From Streptomyces sp. NBC_00654 (GTDB taxonomy: Bacteria > Actinomycetota > Actinomycetes > Streptomycetales > Streptomycetaceae): a stretch of DNA of 64,000 nt. The translations under genes were made by a program, and so were the position numbers. Positions 43,322 through 51,626 of this stretch are shown here, piece after piece (position 1 is the stretch's first letter; every line of letters begins with the position of its first letter). The stretch is from assembly GCF_026341775.1 (NCBI RefSeq), contig NZ_JAPEOB010000001.1:3658001-3722000 (forward strand), in the 5' to 3' direction. A model generated the notes under the pieces. It was not told where the DNA came from and searched no databases. It saw only the letters and a program-made list of their open reading frames with translations.

Positions 43322-44998
43322 CCTCGCCGTTTCGGTTGGGGTGATGAGTCGTCGCTGATCGTTAGCCGCCGGGTGGGCGAGGTGATTTGGCTGTTTAGGC
43401 ATGGCGGAGGCCCGGCGCGGTGGTCGGGTTCTCCAGGGTCCTTCGGGTCGTGGGCGGGCAGGGGTTGTCGGTCAGCCGGCTGGTCGGGGCAGTGCGGCAA
43501 GGCGATGGAAAGCGTCGGCGAGTTCGTTTCTCCATGGCCAGGTCGCCGATATCCGCAGGCGGAGGCGTCGGCCGCCTCGGGTGAGGCGGGCGGCGACGTG
43601 CAGCAGTCGGTAGCGGAGCTTTTTCGGTTCGGCAGTGGCCAGTTCGCCGTTCAGCAGCAGGACGCGGGTCCAGGCCAGCAGGTCGGTCGCCGCGAGGCTG
43701 AGTTCGAGCCAGACGGCGTTGATGGCGAAGTCCCGGGAGGGGAAGCGGCCGAAGCCGGTGGTCTTGCCGCATCGGATGTGGTCCTCGACGGTGGCATGCC
43801 CGCGGTGACGGGCCTCCAGGAACTGGGCGGGACCGCCACCGCAGGACGGGGTGTCGGTGAGGAAGACCTGATGGCGCAGGCCCTCGTCCTGATCGAACAG
43901 GGAGAGCTGGGCTCCGGGGTGCGGGCGCTCCCGGCGCACGATGATGCGGGTGTCGGCCGGGTAGCCGGTCAGGTCGACCATGCCGGTGAGCTCGGCGACC
44001 TCGGCGCCGTCACGCAGAGTTCCGTTCTGGTCCAGGGCGGGGTGCCAGCAAGCGTCGGGTATGGCTCGGACAGCACGGCGGACCGGCTCGGTGACCGCGC
44101 ATCCGACCGAGAACCGCAGGTTGAGGCCGTGCTCACGCAGAGCCCGGATGTGGGCGAGGAAGGCTTTCGCGGATCCGGCACTGCCGGTGCGGACAAGAAT
44201 GTCGGTGCCGTGCCGGTGGACGTCGGGAATCTGTGCGAGAGCGTCGTCCAGCACAGTGATGTGATCGGCGGCGGTGTTGGCACCGGCGTTCCCGGGCCGG
44301 AGCCGGCCGGACAGTGCTTCGCCGGTGTTGGCCAGGAAGCACAACAGCGGGTGGAAGCCGAAGCCGCCCTTGTAGGTGGGTGCGGCCGCTTCTTTCTCGG
44401 AGTGGCAGGTGATCAGCGTGGCATCGAGGTCCAGGACCAGGCCGGGAAGTTCTCGTCCGCCGGCCCGGACGGCGGGTATGCCCTGGCCGGTCTCGGCGGC
44501 CTGCATCCAGGCGACTTCCCGGGCCGAGGCGCGGGCCGCTCGCAGCGAAGCAAGCACTGCCCCGTCGATGTCGGCGAGCAACCGCCAGGCGGTGGGCGTG
44601 GAGGCGACCGGTCCGAATACCTCGCCCTGGTCCCGCAGCACGGCCAGATCCGCTATCGCCTCACCGCCGTCGGCGAGCATCACCGCGAGATCGGTGGCGG
44701 TCCGACCCGGATCGTGCCCGGTGCCACGCGGTCGTAGCGGCCCGAGCGCAGCGGAGTACGCGCCTGTCAGGCCGGTGGCCTCGGCGAGATCCGCCAGCAA
44801 CCGTGCGCCCGCGTGCCCCACCACCCCCGAACCGTCAGTGGAGACGTGGAGCTTGGCACGAGAACCGATACCCTGCACGCAGAAAGTGCCTTCCGCTTGG
44901 ACCGACAGAACCCCTCGACAAGGTTCATCGTCCCAGCTCAGAAGGCACTTTCGTATTTTCTTCCCGCTTCCGGCCTCATCTCAACCGAAACGGCGAGG
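43322..44998 (-). mobile_element. IS1380-family element
   Basis: Inverted repeats CCTCGCCGTTTCGGTTG (43322-43338) and CAACCGAAACGGCGAGG (44982-44998) with CTAG on both sides (43318-43321, 44999-45002), a 4-bp target duplication. A single full-length transposase lies on the minus strand. It looks intact. Confidence 0.88.
43472..44878 (-). CDS. IS1380-family transposase
   Basis: 468 residues from ATG 44878. DDE_Tnp_1-type core: LVLDLDATLITCHSEKEAAA (first Asp, IS1380 signature), PTYKGGFGFHPLLCF, DILVRTGSAGSAKAFL (second acidic region), and HATVEDHIRCGKTTGFGRFP with the catalytic Glu, then WLELSLAATDLLAWTR. The length is normal for the family. Confidence 0.93.
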   Translation of the reverse strand: MQGIGSRAKLHVSTDGSGVVGHAGARLLADLAEATGLTGAYSAALGPLRPRGTGHDPGRTATDLAVMLADGGEAIADLAVLRDQGEVFGPVASTPTAWRLLADIDGAVLASLRAARASAREVAWMQAAETGQGIPAVRAGGRELPGLVLDLDATLITCHSEKEAAAPTYKGGFGFHPLLCFLANTGEALSGRLRPGNAGANTAADHITVLDDALAQIPDVHRHGTDILVRTGSAGSAKAFLAHIRALREHGLNLRFSVGCAVTEPVRRAVRAIPDACWHPALDQNGTLRDGAEVAELTGMVDLTGYPADTRIIVRRERPHPGAQLSLFDQDEGLRHQVFLTDTPSCGGGPAQFLEARHRGHATVEDHIRCGKTTGFGRFPSRDFAINAVWLELSLAATDLLAWTRVLLLNGELATAEPKKLRYRLLHVAARLTRGGRRLRLRISATWPWRNELADAFHRLAALPRPAG

Positions 44999-45002
44999 CT
45001 AG

Positions 45003-45344
45003 CGGGATCGAAAAATGAGAGTCAGAATTCGCTCAGCACGTGCCCTGACCTGCGGTTCGGGGTGTGACAGTGCCACAGATATCAGCACCCCCAATGTGAC
45101 GGTCAGTGGTCCGGTTAACGTTGTGAGATTCGCAGCAACTTCCATGCGTTCAAAGATATCAGCGGGCTCTGCACTCGCTAATTTACTCTTATGGGGTCGG
45201 GGTGTTAAGTTATACGCGTCAAATTATGAATACATGCTGATCGGGGGTGTAGGGCTATCTCGTTTTGATCTGCGGACGGGTGGAGTGCTTCGGGAGAAGT
45301 GTGGCGGGTGTCACTTTTCGAACTTCGATTGGGGCCTTGTCCGC
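45003..45344. other. AT-richer gap after the IS1380 element
   Basis: 340 bases with no gene. Around 45080-45250 the base composition is clearly AT-richer than elsewhere (for example TCAAATTATGAATACATGC), which suggests foreign or regulatory DNA. Several TTATACGCG- and GATATCAG-like words occur, but no clear palindrome was found. Confidence 0.5.
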
Positions 45345-46658
45345 TCAGTGCCGGTCGGGCCAGAGACGCGACATCGGGAGCCGGACGGAGGGCAGCCGTA
45401 CTGCCTGGATCGGTCCGAGCGCGGCTGCTGCAGCGCGAAGAACTTCGTCGTAGGAGCCGAAGCCGAGGAGTTCGGCGGAACAGGCGGAGCAGTCGCCGGG
45501 GCAGCGGGTGTGACCGGCGCTGCGATCCGTGGAGCCTCGGACGTGCGTGAAGGCGTCGTCCGGGAAGTCGGCGCGCACGGCATGCCAGATCCCGGCGCGT
45601 TCCTCTTCGGGCAGTCCGGCTGCTACCGCCGGCCGCATCGGCGGGAGGAGGCGTTGGTGGTCCTGGACGAGGAACACCCGGTCGGTGAAGTCGACGGTGT
45701 CCCCCTCGGGGCGCTCTCGTTCCAGCCAGGCTCGGGCCTCCTCTCGGGTGCCCGGCCCCCACAGGTAGTCCGTCGGGAACCGTGTGGTCTCGTACCGGGT
45801 GTCGAACTCGGCCCAGTGAGCGTCATCCCATCGGCTGCCCGGTACGAAGGGGATGGACCGCACCACTACGTGCTGGTATGCCTCGTCCCTCTGGTCTTCC
45901 TTGGGGTCGGAAAGGATGAACGCGCCGGCGGGCTCCATTCGCGTACGGCCGGAATCGTTCCAGCTCAGCAGGGCGATCTCCCGGTGCAGCGGGGCCGGGT
46001 AGAGGCGCCCATCGGTAGTGGCCTGCCCCCACAGTTGGTTGATCAGTTCCGCCAGATCCCGCACCGTTCGGGCTGCCTCGACGGGGGTGTCGACATGGTG
46101 GCCGGATGGATGGGCCACGTGGTTGCGCAGCTTGGCGAGCGCGTCCTCGACCGTGCGGCTGCGGCGCCCTCGGAGCAGACCTGAGGCCCGGGCCCAGAGG
46201 CGGAGTCCGTGCAGCATTCCGTTGAACTCGACGGCGTGGGCAGTTACGACCAGCTTCGACCGCTCGCGCGTCATCTTGCCTGCGAGTTTCTTCACGTCGT
46301 CGTACGACGTAACGGTCAGGGAGACGTCCGGGCCGTTAGGGCGGCGGAACGTGATGGTGCCGGCGCACCATTCCATGAAGCGGTCGCGCAGTGCCTGCTC
46401 GTAGATGAGGAGCGCTTGATCGCCGACCAGGGTGTACACGTCGTAGCACAGCACGCCATAGGCGAAGACGGTGCGCAGCCGCTCGAAAGAGTCGCGTGTT
46501 CCAGCCGCGACGCCGTCCGCCAGGTCGCAGTCCGCGATCTGGTGCTGCTGGAATTCCGCAGCGTCCTCGGGTTCCAGACGGCCGCCGAGCCCATAGGGGT
46601 TGAACGCCAGAGACAGATTGTCCGCGGCGCGCAATTCTGCAAGTGGACGGATCTCCAT
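45345..46658 (-). CDS. Unknown protein with HEPN-like RxxxxH motif
   Basis: 437 residues from ATG 46658, chosen for the GAGGAG six bases upstream. The N-terminal half is helical and contains DALAKLRNHVAHPSGHHVDT (R-N-H-V-A-H near residue 176), the RxxxxH arrangement seen in HEPN domains, many of which are ribonucleases in toxin and defence systems. The C-terminal half has a possible zinc site (HTRCPGDCSACSAELLG). I do not recognise the full-length family. It is monocistronic and divergent from small DUF317-type genes. Function is inferred weakly. Confidence 0.6.
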   Translation of the reverse strand: MEIRPLAELRAADNLSLAFNPYGLGGRLEPEDAAEFQQHQIADCDLADGVAAGTRDSFERLRTVFAYGVLCYDVYTLVGDQALLIYEQALRDRFMEWCAGTITFRRPNGPDVSLTVTSYDDVKKLAGKMTRERSKLVVTAHAVEFNGMLHGLRLWARASGLLRGRRSRTVEDALAKLRNHVAHPSGHHVDTPVEAARTVRDLAELINQLWGQATTDGRLYPAPLHREIALLSWNDSGRTRMEPAGAFILSDPKEDQRDEAYQHVVVRSIPFVPGSRWDDAHWAEFDTRYETTRFPTDYLWGPGTREEARAWLERERPEGDTVDFTDRVFLVQDHQRLLPPMRPAVAAGLPEEERAGIWHAVRADFPDDAFTHVRGSTDRSAGHTRCPGDCSACSAELLGFGSYDEVLRAAAAALGPIQAVRLPSVRLPMSRLWPDRH

Positions 46659-46882
46659 GTACTTCTCCTCGCAGTGGGAAACGGGCAAGCATGCACCCGG
46701 AGGCGCTTCGTCGGCCACTTCTTTCCCTTCGGGTGGCTCCGTGGTTTCGCCGCGAAATGGTGTGCGTCAGTAGTTCGCCCGGGGCAGACAGGAAAGATCG
46801 CGGAAAGACTGGCCAAGGTGCGTTGATGCATGTCAACGTAGACGACCTTGCAAGAAATGCCAGGTCAGAGAGGTGATTGCCT

Positions 46883-47236
46883 GTGACCGTAGCTCCTGCC
46901 GGCCCTGGTTTCTCTACCACCATCGAAGCCCTGCGTCTGCGCGAGCGGCAGCTTGGCCGCGGCCGACCCTCGCTCGTGACAGATCAGTTTTCCGCTGACG
47001 ACTTCCACCTGATCGTGGATGACCGGGCGGACGTGCACATCAGCTCGAAGGACGGTCGCTTCTGCCTCGGCTGGTTTCCCAGTGGCCGTCCGGGCACGGA
47101 TGGTGAGGGGTGGACGATCGCCGTCACCAGTACGGCCGAGGTGCCCGGCTATTGCATGTCGTTCGACACCGAGACACCGGCCGACATGGTCGCCGCAGTG
47201 GTGGAGTGCGTGCTGGCGACCTCACGTCGCGTATGA
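46883..47236 (+). CDS. DUF317-like protein
   Basis: 117 residues from GTG 46883, with GAGAGGTGA upstream. It shows the DUF317 pattern: FHLIVDDRADVHISSKDGRF, LGWFPSGRPG, WTIAVTS, and MSFDTETPADMVAAVVECVL. DUF317 proteins are abundant on Streptomyces plasmids and conjugative elements, and their function is unknown. It starts a group of three small plus-strand genes. Confidence 0.75.
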   Translation: MTVAPAGPGFSTTIEALRLRERQLGRGRPSLVTDQFSADDFHLIVDDRADVHISSKDGRFCLGWFPSGRPGTDGEGWTIAVTSTAEVPGYCMSFDTETPADMVAAVVECVLATSRRV

Positions 47237-47335
47237 CCGCGGCGACTTCTGCCGTCAACGCTCACCGGCCCTGATGTCTCGCTGGCGGCCGGATCCGTAT
47301 TTCTGCTCCCCGTTTTCCCACCCTGGAGGCTGTTC

Positions 47336-47626
47336 GTGACGTCCTCGGAGATGACAGTCGGCGGTCTCATTGATCTGCTGTCCGCCCGTGACCGGAGTGC
47401 TCCGGTCCGCCTGGCCATGAACCCGTTCTTCCCGATGGCGCACCGCATCGAGCGGGTGTTGGCGTCCGTGGACGAGACCGGTCGGGCCGTCGTCTATCTC
47501 GCCGAAGGACGGGACGAGGGCACCCAGCTCGGCCATCTGCCGACCGATGTCGCTGTCGCCCTGACGTGGCAGGGCCCCGTCCAGGCGCCCCCGCGCCGCA
47601 CCCGCCGTTGCGCCGGCGGCAACTGA
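47336..47626 (+). CDS. Small hypothetical protein
   Basis: 96 residues from GTG 47336, with CTGGAGG upstream. The sequence (TVGGLIDLLSARDRSAPVRL, RIERVLASVDETGRAVVYLA, EGRDEGTQLGHLP) resembles small proteins that accompany DUF317 genes. No motif identifies a function. It is 15 bases before the next gene. Confidence 0.65.
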   Translation: MTSSEMTVGGLIDLLSARDRSAPVRLAMNPFFPMAHRIERVLASVDETGRAVVYLAEGRDEGTQLGHLPTDVAVALTWQGPVQAPPRRTRRCAGGN

Positions 47627-47641
47627 ATCCACACCGAGCCA

Positions 47642-48463
47642 TTGGAGGCGCCCCTGTACCCCGAATTTCCGACCGACTCCTCCGCCGCCGGTGGCGGCCC
47701 GCCCGCATTCTGGGTCGGCCCTCGGCACCTTGCCGGTGACGACGGGCGCCTCTACGACGTCGTCGCCGACACGCTGTCCGGCCTGGGCTGGACGAGCCTG
47801 ACCGTTGTCCGCGGACGGCACGAGCCGGATGAGGCACCGGAGGACCGCCAGGTCGTGCGCAGCACCGTCCTACATATCAGCCCCGATGCCCTTCGCTGGG
47901 CCCAATGGGCGCTGCCGGACGAGCCGTTCCTCCTGGGAGAACTGCCGGTCGCCTGGCAGATCTCCGCCCGAGCCGAGTCGAGCAGCCCGCTCGCCCAGTG
48001 GTCGGCCTACTTCACCCGCGACGTTCCCGGCGAGGCGGTGGTCGACTTCCTTGTCGCGCTGGACGCGAGCGAACAGCCGACCGAGCCGCTCACCGGACCC
48101 GAGCTGGTCCTTGACGCTGTTGCCGCTCATGGATGGTTCCGCGACCTCGACCAGCCGGAAGTGGGAGCGGCGGACCCGACGTTCACCTCGCAGATCAGCC
48201 TCGGCGAGGTTCCGCCGCTCATCCAGGACTCCGACCCGCGCGTTCTCGTGGCCGAGTACGACGAGGCGGGACTGGCTGGGTGGCAGGCGTGGGCCGAGCC
48301 CTCGCTCGGCGCACCGTGGTTGTGGGCCGCATCGTTCGCCGCAGGGGTCCCGCACGATCTCGTCGCAGCCTTCGCCGCCGCTCTCAGCTCAACCGCACCG
48401 GTCCTGCGTCGGGTGCTGCCCGCTGCTACACAGGAGCGGCTGTTGCGGGCCCCGGCCAGTTAG
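47642..48463 (+). CDS. DUF317 domain-containing protein
   Basis: 273 residues from TTG 47642. A GGAGG at 47643-47647 lies just inside this start and could instead serve CTG 47654. Two DUF317-like units are visible: FWVGPRHLAGDDGRLYDVVA with WQISARAESSSPLAQWSAYF and FTRDVPGEAVVDFLVALDA, then a second one ending WLWAASFAAGVPHDLVAAFA. The domain duplication and neighbourhood mark plasmid-type accessory DNA. The role is unknown. Confidence 0.8.
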   Translation: MEAPLYPEFPTDSSAAGGGPPAFWVGPRHLAGDDGRLYDVVADTLSGLGWTSLTVVRGRHEPDEAPEDRQVVRSTVLHISPDALRWAQWALPDEPFLLGELPVAWQISARAESSSPLAQWSAYFTRDVPGEAVVDFLVALDASEQPTEPLTGPELVLDAVAAHGWFRDLDQPEVGAADPTFTSQISLGEVPPLIQDSDPRVLVAEYDEAGLAGWQAWAEPSLGAPWLWAASFAAGVPHDLVAAFAAALSSTAPVLRRVLPAATQERLLRAPAS

Positions 48464-48535
48464 TGGTTGTCCGGCGGATCTCCTGACCGAGGAATGGCCG
48501 TGTGGACCGCGGTACATCCTGCTAACGTCTGGGGC

Positions 48536-48586
48536 ATGAAGCGCGCTGCTATGACGACGACGCCGGAGAGTGTCCCGGCGCGCTGA
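48536..48586 (+). CDS. Threonine-rich leader peptide
   Basis: ATG 48536 to TGA 48584-48586 encodes MKRAAMTTTPESVPAR, with three consecutive ACG threonine codons at positions 7-9. It sits between a promoter-like region and a strong hairpin ahead of a threonyl-tRNA synthetase gene. This is the layout of a ribosome-mediated attenuator: when charged tRNA-Thr is scarce the ribosome would stall at the Thr codons and allow read-through. A consensus ribosome-binding site is not obvious, but translation may be leaderless since CTGGGGC precedes the ATG closely. Confidence 0.7.
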   Translation: MKRAAMTTTPESVPAR

Positions 48587-48600
48587 CAGACGATCTGATC

Positions 48601-48632
48601 CGAAGCCCCGGGGCAAGTGCCCCGGGGCTTCG
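48601..48632 (+). terminator. Attenuator hairpin before the ThrRS gene
   Basis: CGAAGCCCCGGGGCA / TGCCCCGGGGCTTCG, 14-15 bp perfect arms with a 3-base loop, 15 bases after the leader peptide stop and 45 bases before the synthetase start. There is no U-run, as is common for Streptomyces terminators. Confidence 0.75.
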
Positions 48633-48676
48633 TCGTAGGCCCGGTCACTTGCTCCGCACCCAGCAGGGAGACCGCG

Positions 48677-49912
48677 ATGACCACCGTGCACGATCACCGC
48701 AAGCTCGGCCGTGAACTGGGTCTGTTCGACACCGATCCGCTGATCGGCGCCGGCCTGCCGTACTGGCTGCCCGACGGGGCGGCCGTGAGGCACACCCTGG
48801 AGGAGTACATCCGTGCCGCCGAGCGGCGGGCGGGCTACCAGCACGTGTACTCGCCGGTCCTCGGCAAGCGGGAGCTGTACGAGATCTCGGGGCACTGGGC
48901 GCACTACAGCGACGACATGTTCCCTCCGATGGACCTCGGCGGGGAGCAGGTCGTCCTGCGGCCGAGCCTGTGCCCTCATCACGCGGTGATCTACCGATCC
49001 CGTTCCCACAGCTACCGCGAACTGCCTCTGCGGATGGCGGAACTGGGCGGCATGTACCGCTCCGAGCTCTCGGGCGTGCTCGGTGGACTGACCCGGGTGC
49101 GGGCCATCCAGCTCAATGACGCACACATCTTCTGCACCCTGGACCAGGTCGCCGAGGAGGCGCAGGCGGCGCTGGAGATGATCCGCCGGGCGTACGAGGC
49201 GCTCGGCATCACCCCCACTCGTTACCGGCTCTCCCTCCCGGGCCCCGGCGGCAAGTACGTTGCCGCACCCGAGAAGTGGCAACGCTCGACCGCGCTGCTG
49301 ACCGATGTCCTCGACCGCTCCGGTCTGCCCTACGAGGCGTCCGAGGGAGAGGCCGCGTTCTACGGTCCCAAGATCGATGTCCAGGTCACCGACGGCGCCG
49401 GCCGGGAGTCCACCCTGTCCACCGTCCAGGTCGATTTCCACCAGCCCGAACAGTTCGACCTGCACTACATCGGCGCGGACGGCGCCAAACACCGTCCGGT
49501 CATGGTCCACCGCAGCATCATCGGCAGCGTGGAGCGAGCCGTCGCCCATCTCATCGAACAGCACGGCGGCGCTTTCCCCGCCTGGCTCGCCCCCACTCAG
49601 CTGGTGATCCTCCCGATCTCCGACACCGAACTGCCGAACGCCGCAGCCCTCGCCCAACGCTGCACCCGTCTCGGGCTGCGTGCCCAGATGGCGGGACCGG
49701 ACCGCGGCAGCCTGGGCGCCCGAATCCGAGAGGCCCGCCTGGTTCCCTACCAAGCCGTCATCGGCGCCAAGGAGGCCGCTGACGATCACGTCGCCCTGCG
49801 CTTGCGAGACGGACGCCGACTCGACCCGCAGCCGGTCAGTGACGCACTCACCCGCATCAGCGCTCTCATCAGGGCGCACAGCACCGAACTCTGGGCCGAC
49901 CCCGCCTCGTAG
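48677..49912 (+). CDS. Threonyl-tRNA synthetase paralogue lacking N-terminal domains
   Basis: 411 residues from ATG 48677. The catalytic domain begins almost at once (LGRELGLFDTDPLIGAGLPY, motif 1 region), with LRPSLCPHHAVIYRSRSHSY (zinc-ligand Cys), LRMAELGGMYRSELSG (motif 2), LNDAHIFCT, and the motif 3 region MVHRSIIGSVERAVAHLIEQ. A C-terminal anticodon-binding domain follows (TQLVILPISDTELPNAAALA). The TGS and editing domains of full-length ThrRS (about 640 residues) are absent. Truncated extra synthetases often protect against inhibitors such as borrelidin, or supply charged tRNA to special pathways. Control by the Thr-codon leader supports real aminoacylation of tRNA-Thr. Confidence 0.88.
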   Translation: MTTVHDHRKLGRELGLFDTDPLIGAGLPYWLPDGAAVRHTLEEYIRAAERRAGYQHVYSPVLGKRELYEISGHWAHYSDDMFPPMDLGGEQVVLRPSLCPHHAVIYRSRSHSYRELPLRMAELGGMYRSELSGVLGGLTRVRAIQLNDAHIFCTLDQVAEEAQAALEMIRRAYEALGITPTRYRLSLPGPGGKYVAAPEKWQRSTALLTDVLDRSGLPYEASEGEAAFYGPKIDVQVTDGAGRESTLSTVQVDFHQPEQFDLHYIGADGAKHRPVMVHRSIIGSVERAVAHLIEQHGGAFPAWLAPTQLVILPISDTELPNAAALAQRCTRLGLRAQMAGPDRGSLGARIREARLVPYQAVIGAKEAADDHVALRLRDGRRLDPQPVSDALTRISALIRAHSTELWADPAS

Positions 49913-50014
49913 CATGCGTCGAGATCAGCGCCTGCTGTCAGGATGACGCCCCGGCACCACCGCCCCGACGTGGGAATGGCGCCCACGGTCCCGTCCGCCT
50001 CGCCGGACACCAAC

Positions 50015-50050
50015 GAAGCCCGGCCTCCCCGTACGGGGAGGCCGGGCTTC
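50015..50050. terminator. Hairpin terminator after the ThrRS gene
   Basis: GAAGCCCGGCCTCCCCG / CGGGGAGGCCGGGCTTC, 16-17 bp arms. It lies between the convergent synthetase and lipoprotein genes, so it may serve both strands. Confidence 0.85.
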
Positions 50051-50162
50051 ACGCATGCGCCGGGCATGGCGACTCGACGGCCCCGCAGCCTTCACGGGCT
50101 GCGGTATCGACCCGCGCAGGGCGTCGCTCGCGCTGAACGACGCCCCGGCGGGCAATTCCGCC

Positions 50163-50849
50163 TCAACTCCTTGTCGTGGCCTTGTCGAGAGCCTTGTCGA
50201 GGTGGCGGTCGACGAGGGCCGGGGAGCCGGAGACGACCAGCAGCAGGCTGCCCGCGCGGATCGCGGTCTGCTTGACCACGGTGCTCCGTCCTGCGGTGGA
50301 GGCCGTCAGGAGCTGGCTCCACTGCTCGTCACCGAGACTGCGGGGCGGGGACAGCTTCTGGGAGGCCATGTTGATAGAGGTGCCACCCGCGACGACCTGA
50401 TAGGTCGGGCACCCGGTCATGGCCTCGAAAATCCGGCCGATGCCGTCGGACAACGTGTCCTCCCGGCCGCTGTACAGCTCCTCTGAGACCTCCGAGGAGC
50501 CGCCGCCATAGGCGAAGGACACCTTCGCCTTGCGCGGGAAGGAGAGGCTGCCGCCGATCGCGGCGTCGCCGCCCAGCTCGGTCAGGGCCGGGCAGCCGAT
50601 GACGGTGACGTCGTCGTGCTGGGCGGGACGCTCCGGCTTGCGCAGATAGCCGCTGCCGAGATCGCTCTCGTCGAGCAGGCGCGTCTCCAGCGCGGCCGAC
50701 GAGAGGACGGTTTTGCCGCTGCTGGACTTTCCGGTACGGGGGGACGGTGCTGCGATGGGCTGGCTGTCGACGGAGTCGGTGGAGCAGGCGGGTACGGCGA
50801 GGAGGGTGGCGGTGATGCCGAGGATGGTGGTGGCGACGCGAACGTGCAT
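50163..50849 (-). CDS. Putative secreted lipoprotein
   Basis: 228 residues from ATG 50849. The type II signal peptide has lipobox LAVPAC with Cys22, then a Ser-rich linker (APSPRTGKSSSGK) and a globular domain with two further Cys (VIGCPALTEL, AMTGCPTYQVV) that may pair. It is similar in style to actinobacterial PknH-sensor or LpqN-like extracytoplasmic domains, but I cannot assign a function. It is monocistronic. Confidence 0.8.
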   Translation of the reverse strand: MHVRVATTILGITATLLAVPACSTDSVDSQPIAAPSPRTGKSSSGKTVLSSAALETRLLDESDLGSGYLRKPERPAQHDDVTVIGCPALTELGGDAAIGGSLSFPRKAKVSFAYGGGSSEVSEELYSGREDTLSDGIGRIFEAMTGCPTYQVVAGGTSINMASQKLSPPRSLGDEQWSQLLTASTAGRSTVVKQTAIRAGSLLLVVSGSPALVDRHLDKALDKATTRS

Positions 50850-50928
50850 GACGGAACTGACCCCTTGGTGCTAGGTGACGGGTGGTCAGTACGGGCCCGC
50901 AGGCCCGGTGGGTTCGTCGAAGTGGTGG

Positions 50929-51372
50929 TCAGTGCCCGAGGTGGCGCAGGCAGTCCTCAAACGTGGCGTGCGTCGCGTCCGCCGGCCCCGCGTGTCGGTT
51001 GTACCACGCGGTGTCGAGGCGCGTCTCCTGCTGCTGGTGACCCGCCCGGCAGCGCAGCCAGATCTCGTCGCGCGTGGAGAGGATGAGCCAGTCCCGGTAC
51101 TCGCCGCACTCGGTGCAGGCGACCATTTCACCGTCGAGGACGAGGGGCTGCTTCCACGGCATCATCCTGCCGTCGAGCTGGTCGTGGCTCGGCACCCGCA
51201 GCTCCGGCGGAAGGAAGTCGTCCACTACGCCGGCCGGCTCGGGCTGCCTCGGCTCCGCCGTCGGCTCGCCGAAGCCCTGCGGGACCTGGTTCTGCATCCG
51301 CGCATGCCACTCGGCGACCTGGCGCTCCGCCTCGCTCGATCCCTTGGCCCTGCGGCGTATTCGGTGAAACAC
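50929..51372 (-). CDS. Hypothetical protein with zinc-ribbon-like motif
   Basis: 147 residues from ATG 51372. After a charged N-terminal segment (RRAKGSSEAERQVAEWHARM) comes a zinc-binding pattern CTECGEYRDW ... LRCRAGHQQQ (CxxC then CxxxH) in the second half. It is probably a small nucleic-acid-binding protein of the mobile backbone. No family is recognised. Confidence 0.65.
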   Translation of the reverse strand: MFHRIRRRAKGSSEAERQVAEWHARMQNQVPQGFGEPTAEPRQPEPAGVVDDFLPPELRVPSHDQLDGRMMPWKQPLVLDGEMVACTECGEYRDWLILSTRDEIWLRCRAGHQQQETRLDTAWYNRHAGPADATHATFEDCLRHLGH

Positions 51373-51626
51373 CCTGGCGTCCTCCCTTGCCTCGTCCGAC
51401 TCGCTTCACGATCGTGCCCTATGCCCTCGGCTGGTTCAATTCACAAAGTCCACAGTTACCTTCGGGCAGCTCATGACGGGTTTCCCGCCCTTTCGGCCGG
51501 GAAGGCGGGCCGGTCCACCGCCGAGAGCGGGAGTGGCGGGTGGACCATGCTGTGGATCGCGGGCGCGGTGGCGCTGGCCCTGCTCTCCGCGATGCGCTGA
51601 CGCTGCGCATCAGCGCTCGCAGGAGG
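51373..51626. other. Intergenic gap between backbone genes
   Basis: No supported gene in 254 bases. A 17-codon plus-strand frame (51547-51600, MLWIAGAVALALLSAMR) could encode a tiny hydrophobic peptide but lacks supporting evidence. Confidence 0.4.

Noticed and set aside
45015..46184. A 389-codon plus-strand frame opposite the HEPN-like gene
   Set aside because: The minus-strand frame has a GAGGAG-preceded ATG and ordered sequence, while the plus-strand frame is a shadow starting in the AT-rich gap.
51547..51600. A 17-codon hydrophobic peptide (MLWIAGAVALALLSAMR)
   Set aside because: Too short to judge. No clear ribosome-binding site and no conservation evidence available here.
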